Source: Sneathia sanguinegens
GTDB taxonomy: Bacteria > Fusobacteriota > Fusobacteriia > Fusobacteriales > Leptotrichiaceae
DNA: 64,000 nt
Strand: one strand, 5' to 3'
NCBI RefSeq assembly: GCF_042033325.1
Contig: NZ_CP160095.1
In this document: one piece after another, positions 8,535 through 17,674 of the stretch
How positions within the stretch are numbered: position 1 is the stretch's first letter
How the letters are laid out: the number at the start of each line of letters is the position of its first letter
Notes under the pieces: model-generated
Database searches by the model: none
The model's input: only the letters and a program-made list of their open reading frames with translations
What the model was told of the DNA's origin: nothing
Made by a program: the position numbers and the translations under genes

Positions 8535-9351
8535 AGAAAGTAAAAATTTTACTGAAAATGAAAATGTTGTAGCAAAATATATTTTTGAAAATTATAGGAA
8601 AATATATGAAATGACAGTCAAAAATATATCTGAAAATACATTTACAAGTATAGCTTGTGTAACAAGAATGTGTAAGAAATTAGGGCTAAGTGGCTTTTAT
8701 GAGTTTAAAATGAAATTGATAGAAGAAATATCATTGTTTGAAAAGGAAAAAGTTGTATTTAAAAGCACTGATATTGATAAAAATAATGACACGAATAAAA
8801 TAATAGAAAAATTAAATAATTTAAGCATTAAATCTTTAAAAGAAACTAAATTATTACAAAATGTAGAATTAATTGAAAAAGTTTCAAAATTAATAAAAGA
8901 TAAGGGAGTGTTAGATTTTTATGGTATGGGAGCCTCATATATTGTCTGTATAGATGCACAGTACAAATTTATGAGAGCTGGTAAAGTAACTACAGCTTTT
9001 GAAGCGACAGATAGACAATATGTTCAAGCTTGTAATAGTGATGATAATCATTTAGCAATCTTAATTTCATATTCAGGTATGACAAAAGAAATTATTAAAA
9101 TAGCTGAAATTTTAAATAAAAAAGGAATTGAAACAGTATCAATAACAAAATATACTGAAAATACTGTAGCAAATTTATGTAAGTATAACTTATATGTCAC
9201 ATCAAAAGAAAGTTTAAAAAGAAGTGCAGCGATATATTCAAGAATATCAATGTTAAATATGATAGATGTACTTTATTTAAAATTTTCAAATGATAATTAT
9301 GAAGAAGTTAAAAAGAAAATTATAGAGAATAGTATAGAAAAGGAGAAATGA
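8512..9351 (+). CDS. murR: RpiR/MurR-family transcriptional regulator with SIS domain
   Basis: Regulator of 279 residues: an N-terminal helix-turn-helix of the RpiR type (about residues 1-75, with TSIACVTRMCKKLGLSGFYE as recognition segment) and a C-terminal sugar-phosphate-binding SIS domain (about 110-250, LDFYGMGASYIVCIDAQYKF and LISYSGMTKE). MurR proteins respond to MurNAc-6-phosphate, the substrate of the neighbouring MurQ. The 23-nt overlap with murQ implies translational coupling. The symbol follows context; other RpiR specificities are possible. Confidence 0.85.
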   Translation: MSLLIKIRESKNFTENENVVAKYIFENYRKIYEMTVKNISENTFTSIACVTRMCKKLGLSGFYEFKMKLIEEISLFEKEKVVFKSTDIDKNNDTNKIIEKLNNLSIKSLKETKLLQNVELIEKVSKLIKDKGVLDFYGMGASYIVCIDAQYKFMRAGKVTTAFEATDRQYVQACNSDDNHLAILISYSGMTKEIIKIAEILNKKGIETVSITKYTENTVANLCKYNLYVTSKESLKRSAAIYSRISMLNMIDVLYLKFSNDNYEEVKKKIIENSIEKEK

Positions 9352-9355
9352 TTTT

Positions 9356-10756
9356 ATGGACTACAAGAAAATCTCGGAAAAAGTATTAGAAATTTTGGGC
9401 GGTAAGCAAAATATCTTATCTAATGCTGTTTGTATGACAAGATTAAGAGTTGAATTGAAAGATTCAAGTATAGTTGATGTCAAAGAATTGAAAAATGTTG
9501 ATGGAGTTTTGGGAGTTAAAGAAGGAGAAAATTTACAAATTATTTTTGGACCAGGTAAAGTTAATCGTATAGGTGAAGAATTTTCAAAACTTACAAATAT
9601 TTCTTTGGGTCAAGTCGAAGTTGAAGAATTAGCTAAGACTAATAAGCAAAAAAATAAAGAAAAACATAATGGTGTCGTACAAAGATTTCTACAAAGAATA
9701 GCTAATATTTTTGTTCCATTATTACCTGGAATAATTTCAGCAGGTTTAATAATGGGTCTATGTAATGTAGTTAATGTAAGTACAAAAGGAGCATTTGCTA
9801 CAAGTTGGTGGTTTTTAGCTATACAAAGTTTAGGTTATTGTATGTTTGCATATTTATCAATTTTTGTTGGTATGAATGCTTGTAGAGAATTTGGAGGTAG
9901 CTATATTTTAGGTGGAGTTTTAGGTGGAATATTCGTTGCTTCTAAAGGTTTACCTTTAATGAAAGAAGGAGTAATTTTACCACTTACAGCCAAAGCTTAT
10001 GCACCAGGTATGGGAGGACTAATAGCTTCATTAATAATGGGTATAATTGCAGCAAAATTAGAAAAAAATGTTCGTAAGATTGTTCCTACAATATTAGATA
10101 CTTTCTTTACACCGATTATAACATTAATAATTAGTGTGTTTATAGCTGTATTAATAATACAACCTTTAGGTACAGGAATAACACATGCAATATTTGGTTT
10201 ACTAGACTTTATTTATACTAAATTAGGTTTTGTAGGAGGTTATGTTTTATCTGCTGGTTTCTTACCTTTAGTTGCTGTTGGTTTACACCAAGCATTAACA
10301 CCAATACATGTACTTCTTAATAATCCAGATGGACCAACACATGGTATAAATTATCTGTTGCCTATATTAATGATGGCAGGTGGTGGACAAGTCGGTGCAG
10401 GATTTGCTATTTATCTAAAAACAAAGAATAAAAAATTAAAGAATTTAACTCGTGATGCTTTACCAGTAGGAATATTAGGTATAGGAGAACCATTAATGTA
10501 TGCTGTTACATTACCATTAGGAATGCCATTTATTACAGCTTGTTTAGGTTCTGGTTTTGGGGGCTTATTAGCTTCAATATTTCATTTAGGAACAATTAGT
10601 GTTGGTGTTTCAGGATTATTTGGACTATTAATCGTTGTTCCTGGAACATGGATATATTTCATAATCTCAATGCTTGGGGCATATATAGGAGGTTTTGTAT
10701 TAACATATTTATTTGGTGTAAATGAAGAAAGAATTGAGGAAATATATGGTGAATAA
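9356..10756 (+). CDS. murP: PTS EIIBC component, MurNAc (or MurNAc-GlcNAc) specific
   Basis: Sugar phosphotransferase permease of 466 residues. An N-terminal EIIB domain (about 1-85) has the phospho-accepting Cys26 in NAVCMTRLRVEL, followed by a linker and an EIIC domain of about 10 helices (about 105-455) with GIGEPLMYAVTLPLG. There is no EIIA domain, so it must borrow a glucose-type EIIA encoded elsewhere, as MurP does. Context (murQ, murR, mupG) points to MurNAc or MurNAc-GlcNAc as substrate; EIIBCs for sucrose or trehalose are close relatives. Confidence 0.85.
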   Translation: MDYKKISEKVLEILGGKQNILSNAVCMTRLRVELKDSSIVDVKELKNVDGVLGVKEGENLQIIFGPGKVNRIGEEFSKLTNISLGQVEVEELAKTNKQKNKEKHNGVVQRFLQRIANIFVPLLPGIISAGLIMGLCNVVNVSTKGAFATSWWFLAIQSLGYCMFAYLSIFVGMNACREFGGSYILGGVLGGIFVASKGLPLMKEGVILPLTAKAYAPGMGGLIASLIMGIIAAKLEKNVRKIVPTILDTFFTPIITLIISVFIAVLIIQPLGTGITHAIFGLLDFIYTKLGFVGGYVLSAGFLPLVAVGLHQALTPIHVLLNNPDGPTHGINYLLPILMMAGGGQVGAGFAIYLKTKNKKLKNLTRDALPVGILGIGEPLMYAVTLPLGMPFITACLGSGFGGLLASIFHLGTISVGVSGLFGLLIVVPGTWIYFIISMLGAYIGGFVLTYLFGVNEERIEEIYGE

Positions 10757-11747
10757 TATTGAATTTGGAATATCAATATATTTATCTACAAATATTGAAA
10801 TGAATTCAGAATATTTATTAAAAGCAAAAGAAGTTAATTCTTCTTTTGTTTTTACTACCATTAATATGCCAGAAGAAAATGATGAATTAAAAAAAGATAT
10901 AAGTAAAGTAGTGGAACTATGTAAAAAAAATAAAATGAAATTAATAGTTGATATTAATGCAAATAGCAAAAAGTATATTAAAGATTATGAAAATGTTTAT
11001 TATAGGATAGATGATGGACTTAGTAATGATGAGATTATAGCTTTAGCTAAAAATAATTATGTTGTATTAAATAGCACTACTTTAGATGAAGAAGATTTGA
11101 AATATTTTAAATTAAAAGGTGTAGATTTTTCAAAATTGTATAGTCTTCATAATTACTATCCTAAGGTTTATACTGGAGTGTCTTTAAAATTTTTAAAAAA
11201 AAGAAATGAAATTTACAAAAAATATGGCTTAAAAACCATGGCATTTATACCTGGGGATTTAAAAAGAGGACCTATATTTAAAGGTTTACCTACTGTAGAA
11301 GAACATCGCTATATGGATATTTTACAAGCAAGTTTGGAATTAATTGCTAATGATACTGATGTTATTTTACTAGGAGATTTAAATATTAAAGAAGAAAATT
11401 GGGAAAGATTAAAATATTTATTAAAAGGAATTGTACCTTTGAGAATAAATAAAAATATTTTGAAAAATAGGATTTTTGAGAATAGAAAAGATTATTCTAA
11501 TTATGTAGTAAGAAATATTAAAAGGGATATAGTTTTAGATACTATTGTTGAGATTGATAAAAATATAGAAAAGGGAGATATTTTAGTAACGGATGAAAAG
11601 GGTTTGCGTTACAAGGGAGATCTTGAAATAGCATTAAAAAATTTGAATAAATTAAATGATGGAAGAAGAATTGTTGCTTCAGTCATAGACAAAGATAAGG
11701 GTTTATTAGATTATTTGTCAATTATTAATAAATTTATATTTATATAA
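10746..11747 (+). CDS. mupG: MupG-family (DUF871) 6-phospho-N-acetylmuramidase
   Basis: About 333 residues with the DUF871 layout: a TIM-barrel start (FGISIYLSTN), VDINANSKKYI, and the conserved HNYYPKVYTGVSLKFLKKRN and FIPGDLKRGPIFKGLPTVEE stretches. The Staphylococcus aureus homologue MupG hydrolyses MurNAc-6P-GlcNAc and is encoded with murQ, murP and murR, the same set as here. ATG 10746 (or GTG 10749) fits GAGGA at 10736-10740, making a short overlap with the EIIBC gene; an earlier ATG at 10722 has no ribosome site. It provides the step before MurQ. Confidence 0.88.
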   Translation: MVNNIEFGISIYLSTNIEMNSEYLLKAKEVNSSFVFTTINMPEENDELKKDISKVVELCKKNKMKLIVDINANSKKYIKDYENVYYRIDDGLSNDEIIALAKNNYVVLNSTTLDEEDLKYFKLKGVDFSKLYSLHNYYPKVYTGVSLKFLKKRNEIYKKYGLKTMAFIPGDLKRGPIFKGLPTVEEHRYMDILQASLELIANDTDVILLGDLNIKEENWERLKYLLKGIVPLRINKNILKNRIFENRKDYSNYVVRNIKRDIVLDTIVEIDKNIEKGDILVTDEKGLRYKGDLEIALKNLNKLNDGRRIVASVIDKDKGLLDYLSIINKFIFI

Positions 11748-11760
11748 GGAGTTGTGTGGT

Positions 11761-12519
11761 ATGAAAAAAATCGCTTTAAGTTTTATTTTACTAAGTATGT
11801 GTGTTTTTGGATATAAAAGAGAGGATATGAAGGTATATAGTAAAAGTTTGAATAAAAATATAGCTGTAACAGTTGTGTTGCCAGATACATATTCTAAAGA
11901 AAATAAATATCCAAGCATTTATACTTTGCATGGTTATTCAGGAGATAATACTAATTTTGTTACAAAAACACCAATAGGTCAATTATCAGATAAGTATAAT
12001 GTAGTATTTATAAGTCCAGATGGAGGCTATGATAGTTGGTATATAAAGTATAATACTTTTATTTCTAAAGAATTACCTAGTATAATTGAAAGTAAATATA
12101 GTATCTATTCTGAAAAAGAAAAAAGAGCAATAACAGGACTTAGTATGGGAGGCTTTGGTGCATTATACATTGGTATAAATAATCAGGATGTATTTGGGAA
12201 TATTGGTTCAATGAGTGGTGGAGTTAATGTTGAAGAATATAAATTTAATTGGAACATATTAAAAAATATTAACAAAAATTTTGAAGAATATAATATAAAA
12301 GCTATTAGTCATAAATTGATAGGAACAAAGAGCAATATAATATTTGATTGTGGGTATAATGATTTCTTTATTAAACCAAATAGAGATTTGCATAATAAAT
12401 TATTAGATCTAAATATTTCGCACACTTATAGTGAAAGAAAAGGTGAACATAATTGGAATTATTGGAAGGATTCTATAATTTATCAAACAGTATTTTTTGT
12501 AAATAATTTTAATAAATAA
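11761..12519 (+). CDS. Secreted esterase D-like alpha/beta hydrolase
   Basis: About 252 residues with a short N-terminal signal sequence (KKIALSFILLSMCVFG), then an esterase D / tributyrin esterase type alpha/beta-hydrolase: SIYTLHGYSGD (oxyanion region), nucleophile Ser in GLSMGGFGALY, acid in DCGYND and His in GEHNWNYW. AAGGAG lies about 8 nt before ATG 11761, favouring it over TTG 11752. Its place between mupG and a beta-lactamase-fold hydrolase suggests an accessory role in cell-envelope sugar salvage, perhaps removing O-acetyl groups; that role is an inference. Confidence 0.85.
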   Translation: MKKIALSFILLSMCVFGYKREDMKVYSKSLNKNIAVTVVLPDTYSKENKYPSIYTLHGYSGDNTNFVTKTPIGQLSDKYNVVFISPDGGYDSWYIKYNTFISKELPSIIESKYSIYSEKEKRAITGLSMGGFGALYIGINNQDVFGNIGSMSGGVNVEEYKFNWNILKNINKNFEEYNIKAISHKLIGTKSNIIFDCGYNDFFIKPNRDLHNKLLDLNISHTYSERKGEHNWNYWKDSIIYQTVFFVNNFNK

Positions 12520-12530
12520 GGGGTAAAAAA

Positions 12531-14156
12531 ATGAAAAAAAATTTTTTGTTGATGATATTTATGGCATTTATTTCATTTTCATCTCAAATAGATAAAACTT
12601 TTCCGGTAAGTGCTGAAGATTTTGATGATTCAATTTTAACTAATCAAATTTTTGAGTTTAAAGCTTTTAAAGATCAAGGATATATAGTTTTAAATTATGA
12701 AAATTTAAAAAAAGTTGATATATATGTAAATGCTCATTTAATTGATACAAGTTCACTTAAGGGTACAGGTCAAAAAAAGATTTATATAGGCAAGTATACA
12801 AATAATGATAAAAATATATTAAGTATCAGTAATTTAGATGGTAAAGTTAATATTAAAATACCATATCCTGTTGTTTTGGAAAAAGGAGATAAGGAATATA
12901 ATAAAACTGAAATAAAATATATAGATAAATTTTTAAAAAGTGAAATAAAAGCAGGGTTTCCATCTATACAAATTGCAGTTATAAAAAATGGTAAGTTAGA
13001 ATTTGCAAAAAGTTATGGAAGTAGTACAAATGAAACTATGTATGATATAGCTAGTAATACAAAAATGTATGCAACAAATTATGCAATACAAAAATTAGTT
13101 TATGAAAAGAAATTAAATTTGGATACATATATAAAAGATATTTTTCCTGATTTTGTAGGAAAGAATAAAGAAAAAGTACAAGTTTCAGATTTATTAAAGC
13201 ATCAAGCAGGCTTTCCAGCAGATCCTCAATATCATAATGATTTATATGACAAAGATGATGGAATAAAAAATGGTAAAAATGATCTTTATGCAATAGGAAA
13301 AGAAAATGTATTAAAGGCTATAATGAAAACTCCTCTTGAATATGAACCTAAAACAAAGACAAAATATTCAGATGTAGATTATATGCTACTAGGTTTAATA
13401 GTTGAAAAAATAACAGAAAAAAATTTAGATGAATATGTAAATGAAGAATTTTATTCTAAGCTTAATTTGAAACATACAATGTTTAATCCTTTGCAACATG
13501 GCATTTCAAAAAATAATATAGCTCCAACAGAATTACATGGTAATACAAGAGATGGTTTAATAGAGTTTAAAAATATAAGAAAAAATGTAATCTGGGGAGA
13601 AGTTCATGATGAAAAAGCGTATTATGCAATGAAGGGTGTTTCAGGGCATGCAGGTCTATTTTCTAATGCAATAGAATTAGCGAAATTAGCACAAATTATG
13701 ATAAATCAAGGAGGATATGGAGAAAATAAGTTTTTTGATAAAACAACAGTTGATATTTTTACAGAACCAAATCATATAAATACAAGTTATGGCTTAGGGT
13801 GGAGAAGACAAGGAGATAATATATATAGTTGGGCTTTTTCTGGCATAGTAGGTAAGGATGCAATAGGTCATACAGGTTGGACAGGTACAGTAACAGTTAT
13901 AGATCCTAATCAAAATTTGGTTGTTGTTTTATTAACTAATGCGAAACATTCAAAAGTTATAGATAATAAGAAAAATCCTAATAAATTTTTTGCGGATCAA
14001 TTTTATACAAAAAAATATGGAGCAATTATTACTTTGTTAGTTGATGCTTTTACAACAAAAGATAATAAGGATACAAAAAGAAGAATAAAATCATATTTCA
14101 TGGATTTAAGTAAACAAGAAACGCCTAATAAGTATATTAAGGATTTAATAAAATAA
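12531..14156 (+). CDS. Exported serine hydrolase, beta-lactamase/class C family (YbbE-like)
   Basis: 541 residues: a signal peptide (1-19), an N-terminal beta-rich extension (about 20-130), and a PF00144-type beta-lactamase domain (about 135-500). Catalytic motifs are Ser175-x-x-Lys178 in IASNTK, the Tyr motif KYSDVDY, and HTGWTGT in place of KTG. These enzymes are esterases, amidases or peptidases of the DD-peptidase superfamily. Bacillus subtilis has a gene of this family (ybbE) in its own MurNAc operon, which supports a muropeptide-related role. It is last in the operon, 11 nt after the esterase, and followed by a terminator. Confidence 0.85.
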   Translation: MKKNFLLMIFMAFISFSSQIDKTFPVSAEDFDDSILTNQIFEFKAFKDQGYIVLNYENLKKVDIYVNAHLIDTSSLKGTGQKKIYIGKYTNNDKNILSISNLDGKVNIKIPYPVVLEKGDKEYNKTEIKYIDKFLKSEIKAGFPSIQIAVIKNGKLEFAKSYGSSTNETMYDIASNTKMYATNYAIQKLVYEKKLNLDTYIKDIFPDFVGKNKEKVQVSDLLKHQAGFPADPQYHNDLYDKDDGIKNGKNDLYAIGKENVLKAIMKTPLEYEPKTKTKYSDVDYMLLGLIVEKITEKNLDEYVNEEFYSKLNLKHTMFNPLQHGISKNNIAPTELHGNTRDGLIEFKNIRKNVIWGEVHDEKAYYAMKGVSGHAGLFSNAIELAKLAQIMINQGGYGENKFFDKTTVDIFTEPNHINTSYGLGWRRQGDNIYSWAFSGIVGKDAIGHTGWTGTVTVIDPNQNLVVVLLTNAKHSKVIDNKKNPNKFFADQFYTKKYGAIITLLVDAFTTKDNKDTKRRIKSYFMDLSKQETPNKYIKDLIK

Positions 14157-14166
14157 GGAAATATGG

Positions 14167-14195
14167 GGGTTGCAGTTGATGCAACTCTTTTTTTA
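14167..14195 (+). terminator. Terminator of the MurNAc operon
   Basis: Perfect stem GTTGCA (14169-14174) / TGCAAC (14180-14185), extended by GG/TC, with a T-run after it. Confidence 0.8.
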
Positions 14196-14223
14196 AAAAA
14201 ATTTTTTTTTATTAAAAAAAGTG

Positions 14224-14252
14224 TTGACAATAACAAAAAAAAGTAGTAACAT
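14224..14252 (+). promoter_or_regulatory. Sigma-70-type promoter of hrcA-grpE-dnaK-dnaJ
   Basis: Consensus TTGACA (14224-14229), 17-nt spacer, TAACAT (14247-14252). The CIRCE operator begins 5 nt later, the standard arrangement for HrcA repression. Confidence 0.85.
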
Positions 14253-14256
14253 ACAA

Positions 14257-14283
14257 TTAGCACTAGAGGAAGTGTAGTGCTAA
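14257..14283 (+). promoter_or_regulatory. CIRCE operator (HrcA binding site)
   Basis: TTAGCACTA, nine bases, TAGTGCTAA: a perfect 9-9-9 inverted repeat differing from the consensus TTAGCACTC/GAGTGCTAA only in the innermost base of each arm, with symmetry kept. It lies between the promoter and hrcA. Confidence 0.95.
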
Positions 14284-14295
14284 CAGAGGTGTGAC

Positions 14296-15297
14296 ATGAA
14301 TGAAAGAGAAAAACAAATCCTATACACAATAATATATCACTATATTAAGACAGGTGAAAGTGTAGGATCAAGAACAATAGAAAAAAAATATGACATTGGT
14401 GTTTCATCAGCGACAATAAGAAATGCTATGGCAGATCTTGAAGATAAGGGACTTATATACAAAGTTCATACATCTTCAGGTAGAGTTCCAACTGAAAGAG
14501 GATATAAGCTATATGTTGATAAGCTTATGGATGATTTGGAATATGATGAGGAACCAGATATAGAGTTTATGAAATTGAAAAGTTCACAAATAGGTGTTGT
14601 ACTTGAAAATATCACTGACTTATTATCAAAGGTTTCAAAACATACTGCTGTATCGCTAGAACCGTCTATTGATAAGCATAAGGTTAGAAGACTAGAACTT
14701 ATTCACATAGATGGAAAGAGGGCCTTTGTTGTAGTGGTAACAGATTTGAATATAGTTAAGACTGCAAATTTGTGTTTGTATAATATTACTAATGCACAAG
14801 TCTTAAAAGATGTTGCAAAATATTTCAATAGGCTTGTTATGTCAGGAAATTATACATATTCTTTAAATGATGTAAAACAATTTTTAGAAAAAATAGGTGA
14901 ATTAGATTCAGGTTTATCAGATAAAAATGATTCTAAATTATATGTTTCAAATGAATTGAATATGTTGCTATATGCACAAGACTTAGTTAAGAGTATTAAT
15001 TTTATTGAAAATAAGGCTAATATGAAAAATATGTTTAGAAACTTAGTTGAAGATGAAAAATATACTCCTTATGAAGTCAATGTGGTATTTGGTTCAGAAT
15101 TAAAAGAAGATTGTTTAAAAGATAGCGTTTTAATATTTTCAATATATGAATACGATGGCGAAAGAGGATTAATAGCACTTATTTGCCCTCAAAGAATGAA
15201 ATATAGAGAAAATATACAATTACTTAGTTATGTGTCAGAAATGTTAAAACAAGCAATAAATAGTACAATCGTATTAAAATTGCCAGATAGGAGATGA
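14296..15297 (+). CDS. hrcA: Heat-inducible transcription repressor HrcA
   Basis: Repressor of class I heat-shock genes; 333 residues, normal. It has an N-terminal winged helix (MNEREKQILYTIIYHYIKTG, VGSRTIEKKY, SSATIRNAMADLEDKGLI, then HTSSGRVPTERGYKLYVD) and a C-terminal GAF-like dimerisation region. It binds the CIRCE element 13 nt upstream of its own start. It is first in the hrcA-grpE-dnaK-dnaJ operon, so it is autoregulated and should be under GroEL-dependent control, as in other HrcA systems. Confidence 0.97.
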   Translation: MNEREKQILYTIIYHYIKTGESVGSRTIEKKYDIGVSSATIRNAMADLEDKGLIYKVHTSSGRVPTERGYKLYVDKLMDDLEYDEEPDIEFMKLKSSQIGVVLENITDLLSKVSKHTAVSLEPSIDKHKVRRLELIHIDGKRAFVVVVTDLNIVKTANLCLYNITNAQVLKDVAKYFNRLVMSGNYTYSLNDVKQFLEKIGELDSGLSDKNDSKLYVSNELNMLLYAQDLVKSINFIENKANMKNMFRNLVEDEKYTPYEVNVVFGSELKEDCLKDSVLIFSIYEYDGERGLIALICPQRMKYRENIQLLSYVSEMLKQAINSTIVLKLPDRR

Positions 15298-15298
15298 A

Positions 15299-15799
15299 AT
15301 GGAAGAACAAAAAGAAAAAAAGTCTGAAAAGACTGAAGTTGAACTTTTAAAAGAAGAAATTGAAAAATTGAAGTCAGAGAATAAAGAATGGGAACAAGCA
15401 TATAAGATAAAACTAGCAGATTTCGATAATTATAAAAAAAGAAAAGATAGAGAATTTGAAGAAACAAAAAAATATGCTTGCCAAGATTTAGTTTTGGCAC
15501 AATTAAATGAAATTGATTCTTTAGAAAAAGCAGTATCTGCTACAGTTGAACATGAAACAACCAAATCATTGTTAGATGGTGTTAATATGATTATCAAAAA
15601 TATGATGAATAAATTAAAAGATATGGGAGTGGAAGAAATAAAAAATGAAGGTATCTATGATCCATATCAACATCAAGCAATGTTAGTTGAAAATAATGCG
15701 GATGTAGAAGATGGAATGATATTGCAAGTATTACAAAAAGGATATAAATTAAAAGGAAAAGTAATAAGACCAAGCATGGTTAAAATTAATAAAAAGTAG
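15299..15799 (+). CDS. grpE: Nucleotide exchange factor GrpE
   Basis: 166 residues: a long N-terminal coiled coil (about 1-75, Lys/Glu-rich), followed by the GrpE four-helix and beta-wing region with the signature GVEEIKNEGIYDPYQHQAML and a C-terminal GYKLKGKVIRPSMVKI. It catalyses ADP release from DnaK. Its ATG follows the hrcA stop by one base, with the ribosome site inside the hrcA end, so translation is coupled. Confidence 0.96.
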   Translation: MEEQKEKKSEKTEVELLKEEIEKLKSENKEWEQAYKIKLADFDNYKKRKDREFEETKKYACQDLVLAQLNEIDSLEKAVSATVEHETTKSLLDGVNMIIKNMMNKLKDMGVEEIKNEGIYDPYQHQAMLVENNADVEDGMILQVLQKGYKLKGKVIRPSMVKINKK

Positions 15800-15808
15800 G
15801 AGGAAGTT

Positions 15809-17626
15809 ATGAAAGTTATAGGAATAGATTTAGGAACAACAAATTCATGTGTAGCCGTTATGGACGGTGGTACATATACAATAATACCTAATAGTGATGG
15901 AGAAAGAACTACACCATCAGTTGTAAACATTAAAGAAAATGGAGAAGTTGTAGTTGGTACTATAGCAAAAAGACAAGCTATAACTCAACCAAATTCAACA
16001 GTAAGTTCAATAAAAACTCATATGGGGGAAAATTATAAGGTTAATATACATGGTAAGGAATATACACCACAAGAAATTTCAGCTAAGATTTTACAAAAAT
16101 TAAAGAAAGATGCTGAAAGCTATCTTGGTGAAAAAGTTACTGAAGCAGTTATAACTGTTCCAGCATATTTTACAGATGCACAAAGACAAGCAACTAAGGA
16201 TGCTGGTGAAATAGCTGGATTGAAGGTAGAAAGAATAGTTAATGAACCAACAGCAGCAGCTCTTGCATATGGTCTAGATAAAAAGAAAAATGAAAAAGTC
16301 TTAGTATTTGACTTAGGTGGTGGTACATTTGATGTTTCAGTACTAGAAATTGGTGATGATGTAGTAGAAGTTTTAGCTACATCAGGAAATAACCATTTAG
16401 GTGGAGATAATTTTGATAAGAAAATAATAGACTGGTTAGCAGAAGAATTCAAGAAAGAAAATGGAATAGACTTAAGAGATGATAAGATGGCTTATCAAAG
16501 ATTAAAAGATGCAGCAGAAGATGCTAAGAAGAAATTGTCTACTACATTAGAAACTCAAATTTCATTACCATTTATTACAGTTGATCAAAATGGTCCTAAA
16601 CATTTGGAAAAGAAATTAACAAGAGCAGCATTTAATGAATTGACAAAAGATTTAGTTGATATGACAAAAGGTCCAGTTCAAACAGCATTGAAGGATACTA
16701 AATTACAAGCAAATGAAATAAATGAAATTTTACTTGTTGGTGGTTCAACAAGAATACCAGCTGTTCAAGAATGGGTTAAATCATACTTTGGAAAAGATCC
16801 TAATAAGGGTATAAATCCAGATGAAGTTGTTGCTGCAGGTGCTGCTATACAAGCAGGTGTTATAAAAGGAGATGTTAAAGGAGTTCTATTATTAGATGTT
16901 ACACCTTTATCATTAGGAATTGAAACATTAGGTGGAGTATTTACAAAGATAATAGAAAAAAATACTACTATACCTACAAAGAAATCTCAAGTATTCTCAA
17001 CAGCTGTTGACAATCAACCAGAAGTTGGAATAGTTGTTTATCAAGGTGAAAGAGCTAAGGCTCAAGATAATCAAAAATTAGGAGAATTTTCACTAGGAGG
17101 AATTTTACCAGCTCCTCGTGGAGTCCCTCAAATAGAAGTAACATTTGAAATTGACTCAAATGGTATAGTACATGTATCTGCAAAAGATAAGGGAACTGGA
17201 AAAGAAAATTCAATTACAATATCTGGTTCATCTAACTTATCTAAAGATGATATAGAAAGAATGAAAAAAGAAGCTGAAGCTAATGCTGAAGAAGATAAGA
17301 AATTTACAGAATTAATTGAAACAAGAAATATGGCTGATCAATTAATAATTTCAACAGAAAAGATGTTAAAAGAACATGAAGCAAAACTTCAAGGAAATGA
17401 AAAAGAAGAAATTGAAAAAGCAATAGAAGAATTGAAGAAAGTTAAAGATTCTGATGATATGAATGAAATAAGAACTAAGATTGATGGTTTATCAAAAGTT
17501 ACTCAAGGATTTGCAACTAGAGTATATCAAGAAGCTGCAAAAGAAAATGCAACACCAAATAATGATAATAATTCATCTAATAATACAAATGGCTCTGAAC
17601 CAGAAGAACCAGAAATAGTAAATTAA
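15809..17626 (+). CDS. dnaK: Molecular chaperone DnaK (Hsp70)
   Basis: 605 residues. The actin-like ATPase domain begins with IGIDLGTTNSCVAVMDGG and contains VFDLGGGTFDVSVLEI and the adenosine motif LLVGGSTRIPAVQEWV. The substrate-binding beta domain starts near VLLLDVTPLSLGIETLGG, and a helical lid is followed by an Asn/Ser-rich tail ending EPEIVN. It works with the flanking GrpE and DnaJ. A strong AGGAGG precedes ATG 15809. Confidence 0.98.
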   Translation: MKVIGIDLGTTNSCVAVMDGGTYTIIPNSDGERTTPSVVNIKENGEVVVGTIAKRQAITQPNSTVSSIKTHMGENYKVNIHGKEYTPQEISAKILQKLKKDAESYLGEKVTEAVITVPAYFTDAQRQATKDAGEIAGLKVERIVNEPTAAALAYGLDKKKNEKVLVFDLGGGTFDVSVLEIGDDVVEVLATSGNNHLGGDNFDKKIIDWLAEEFKKENGIDLRDDKMAYQRLKDAAEDAKKKLSTTLETQISLPFITVDQNGPKHLEKKLTRAAFNELTKDLVDMTKGPVQTALKDTKLQANEINEILLVGGSTRIPAVQEWVKSYFGKDPNKGINPDEVVAAGAAIQAGVIKGDVKGVLLLDVTPLSLGIETLGGVFTKIIEKNTTIPTKKSQVFSTAVDNQPEVGIVVYQGERAKAQDNQKLGEFSLGGILPAPRGVPQIEVTFEIDSNGIVHVSAKDKGTGKENSITISGSSNLSKDDIERMKKEAEANAEEDKKFTELIETRNMADQLIISTEKMLKEHEAKLQGNEKEEIEKAIEELKKVKDSDDMNEIRTKIDGLSKVTQGFATRVYQEAAKENATPNNDNNSSNNTNGSEPEEPEIVN

Positions 17627-17674
17627 TGAAAGAAATTTGGTGAATACTAAAAGATAAAAGGAATAGGAGAAACA

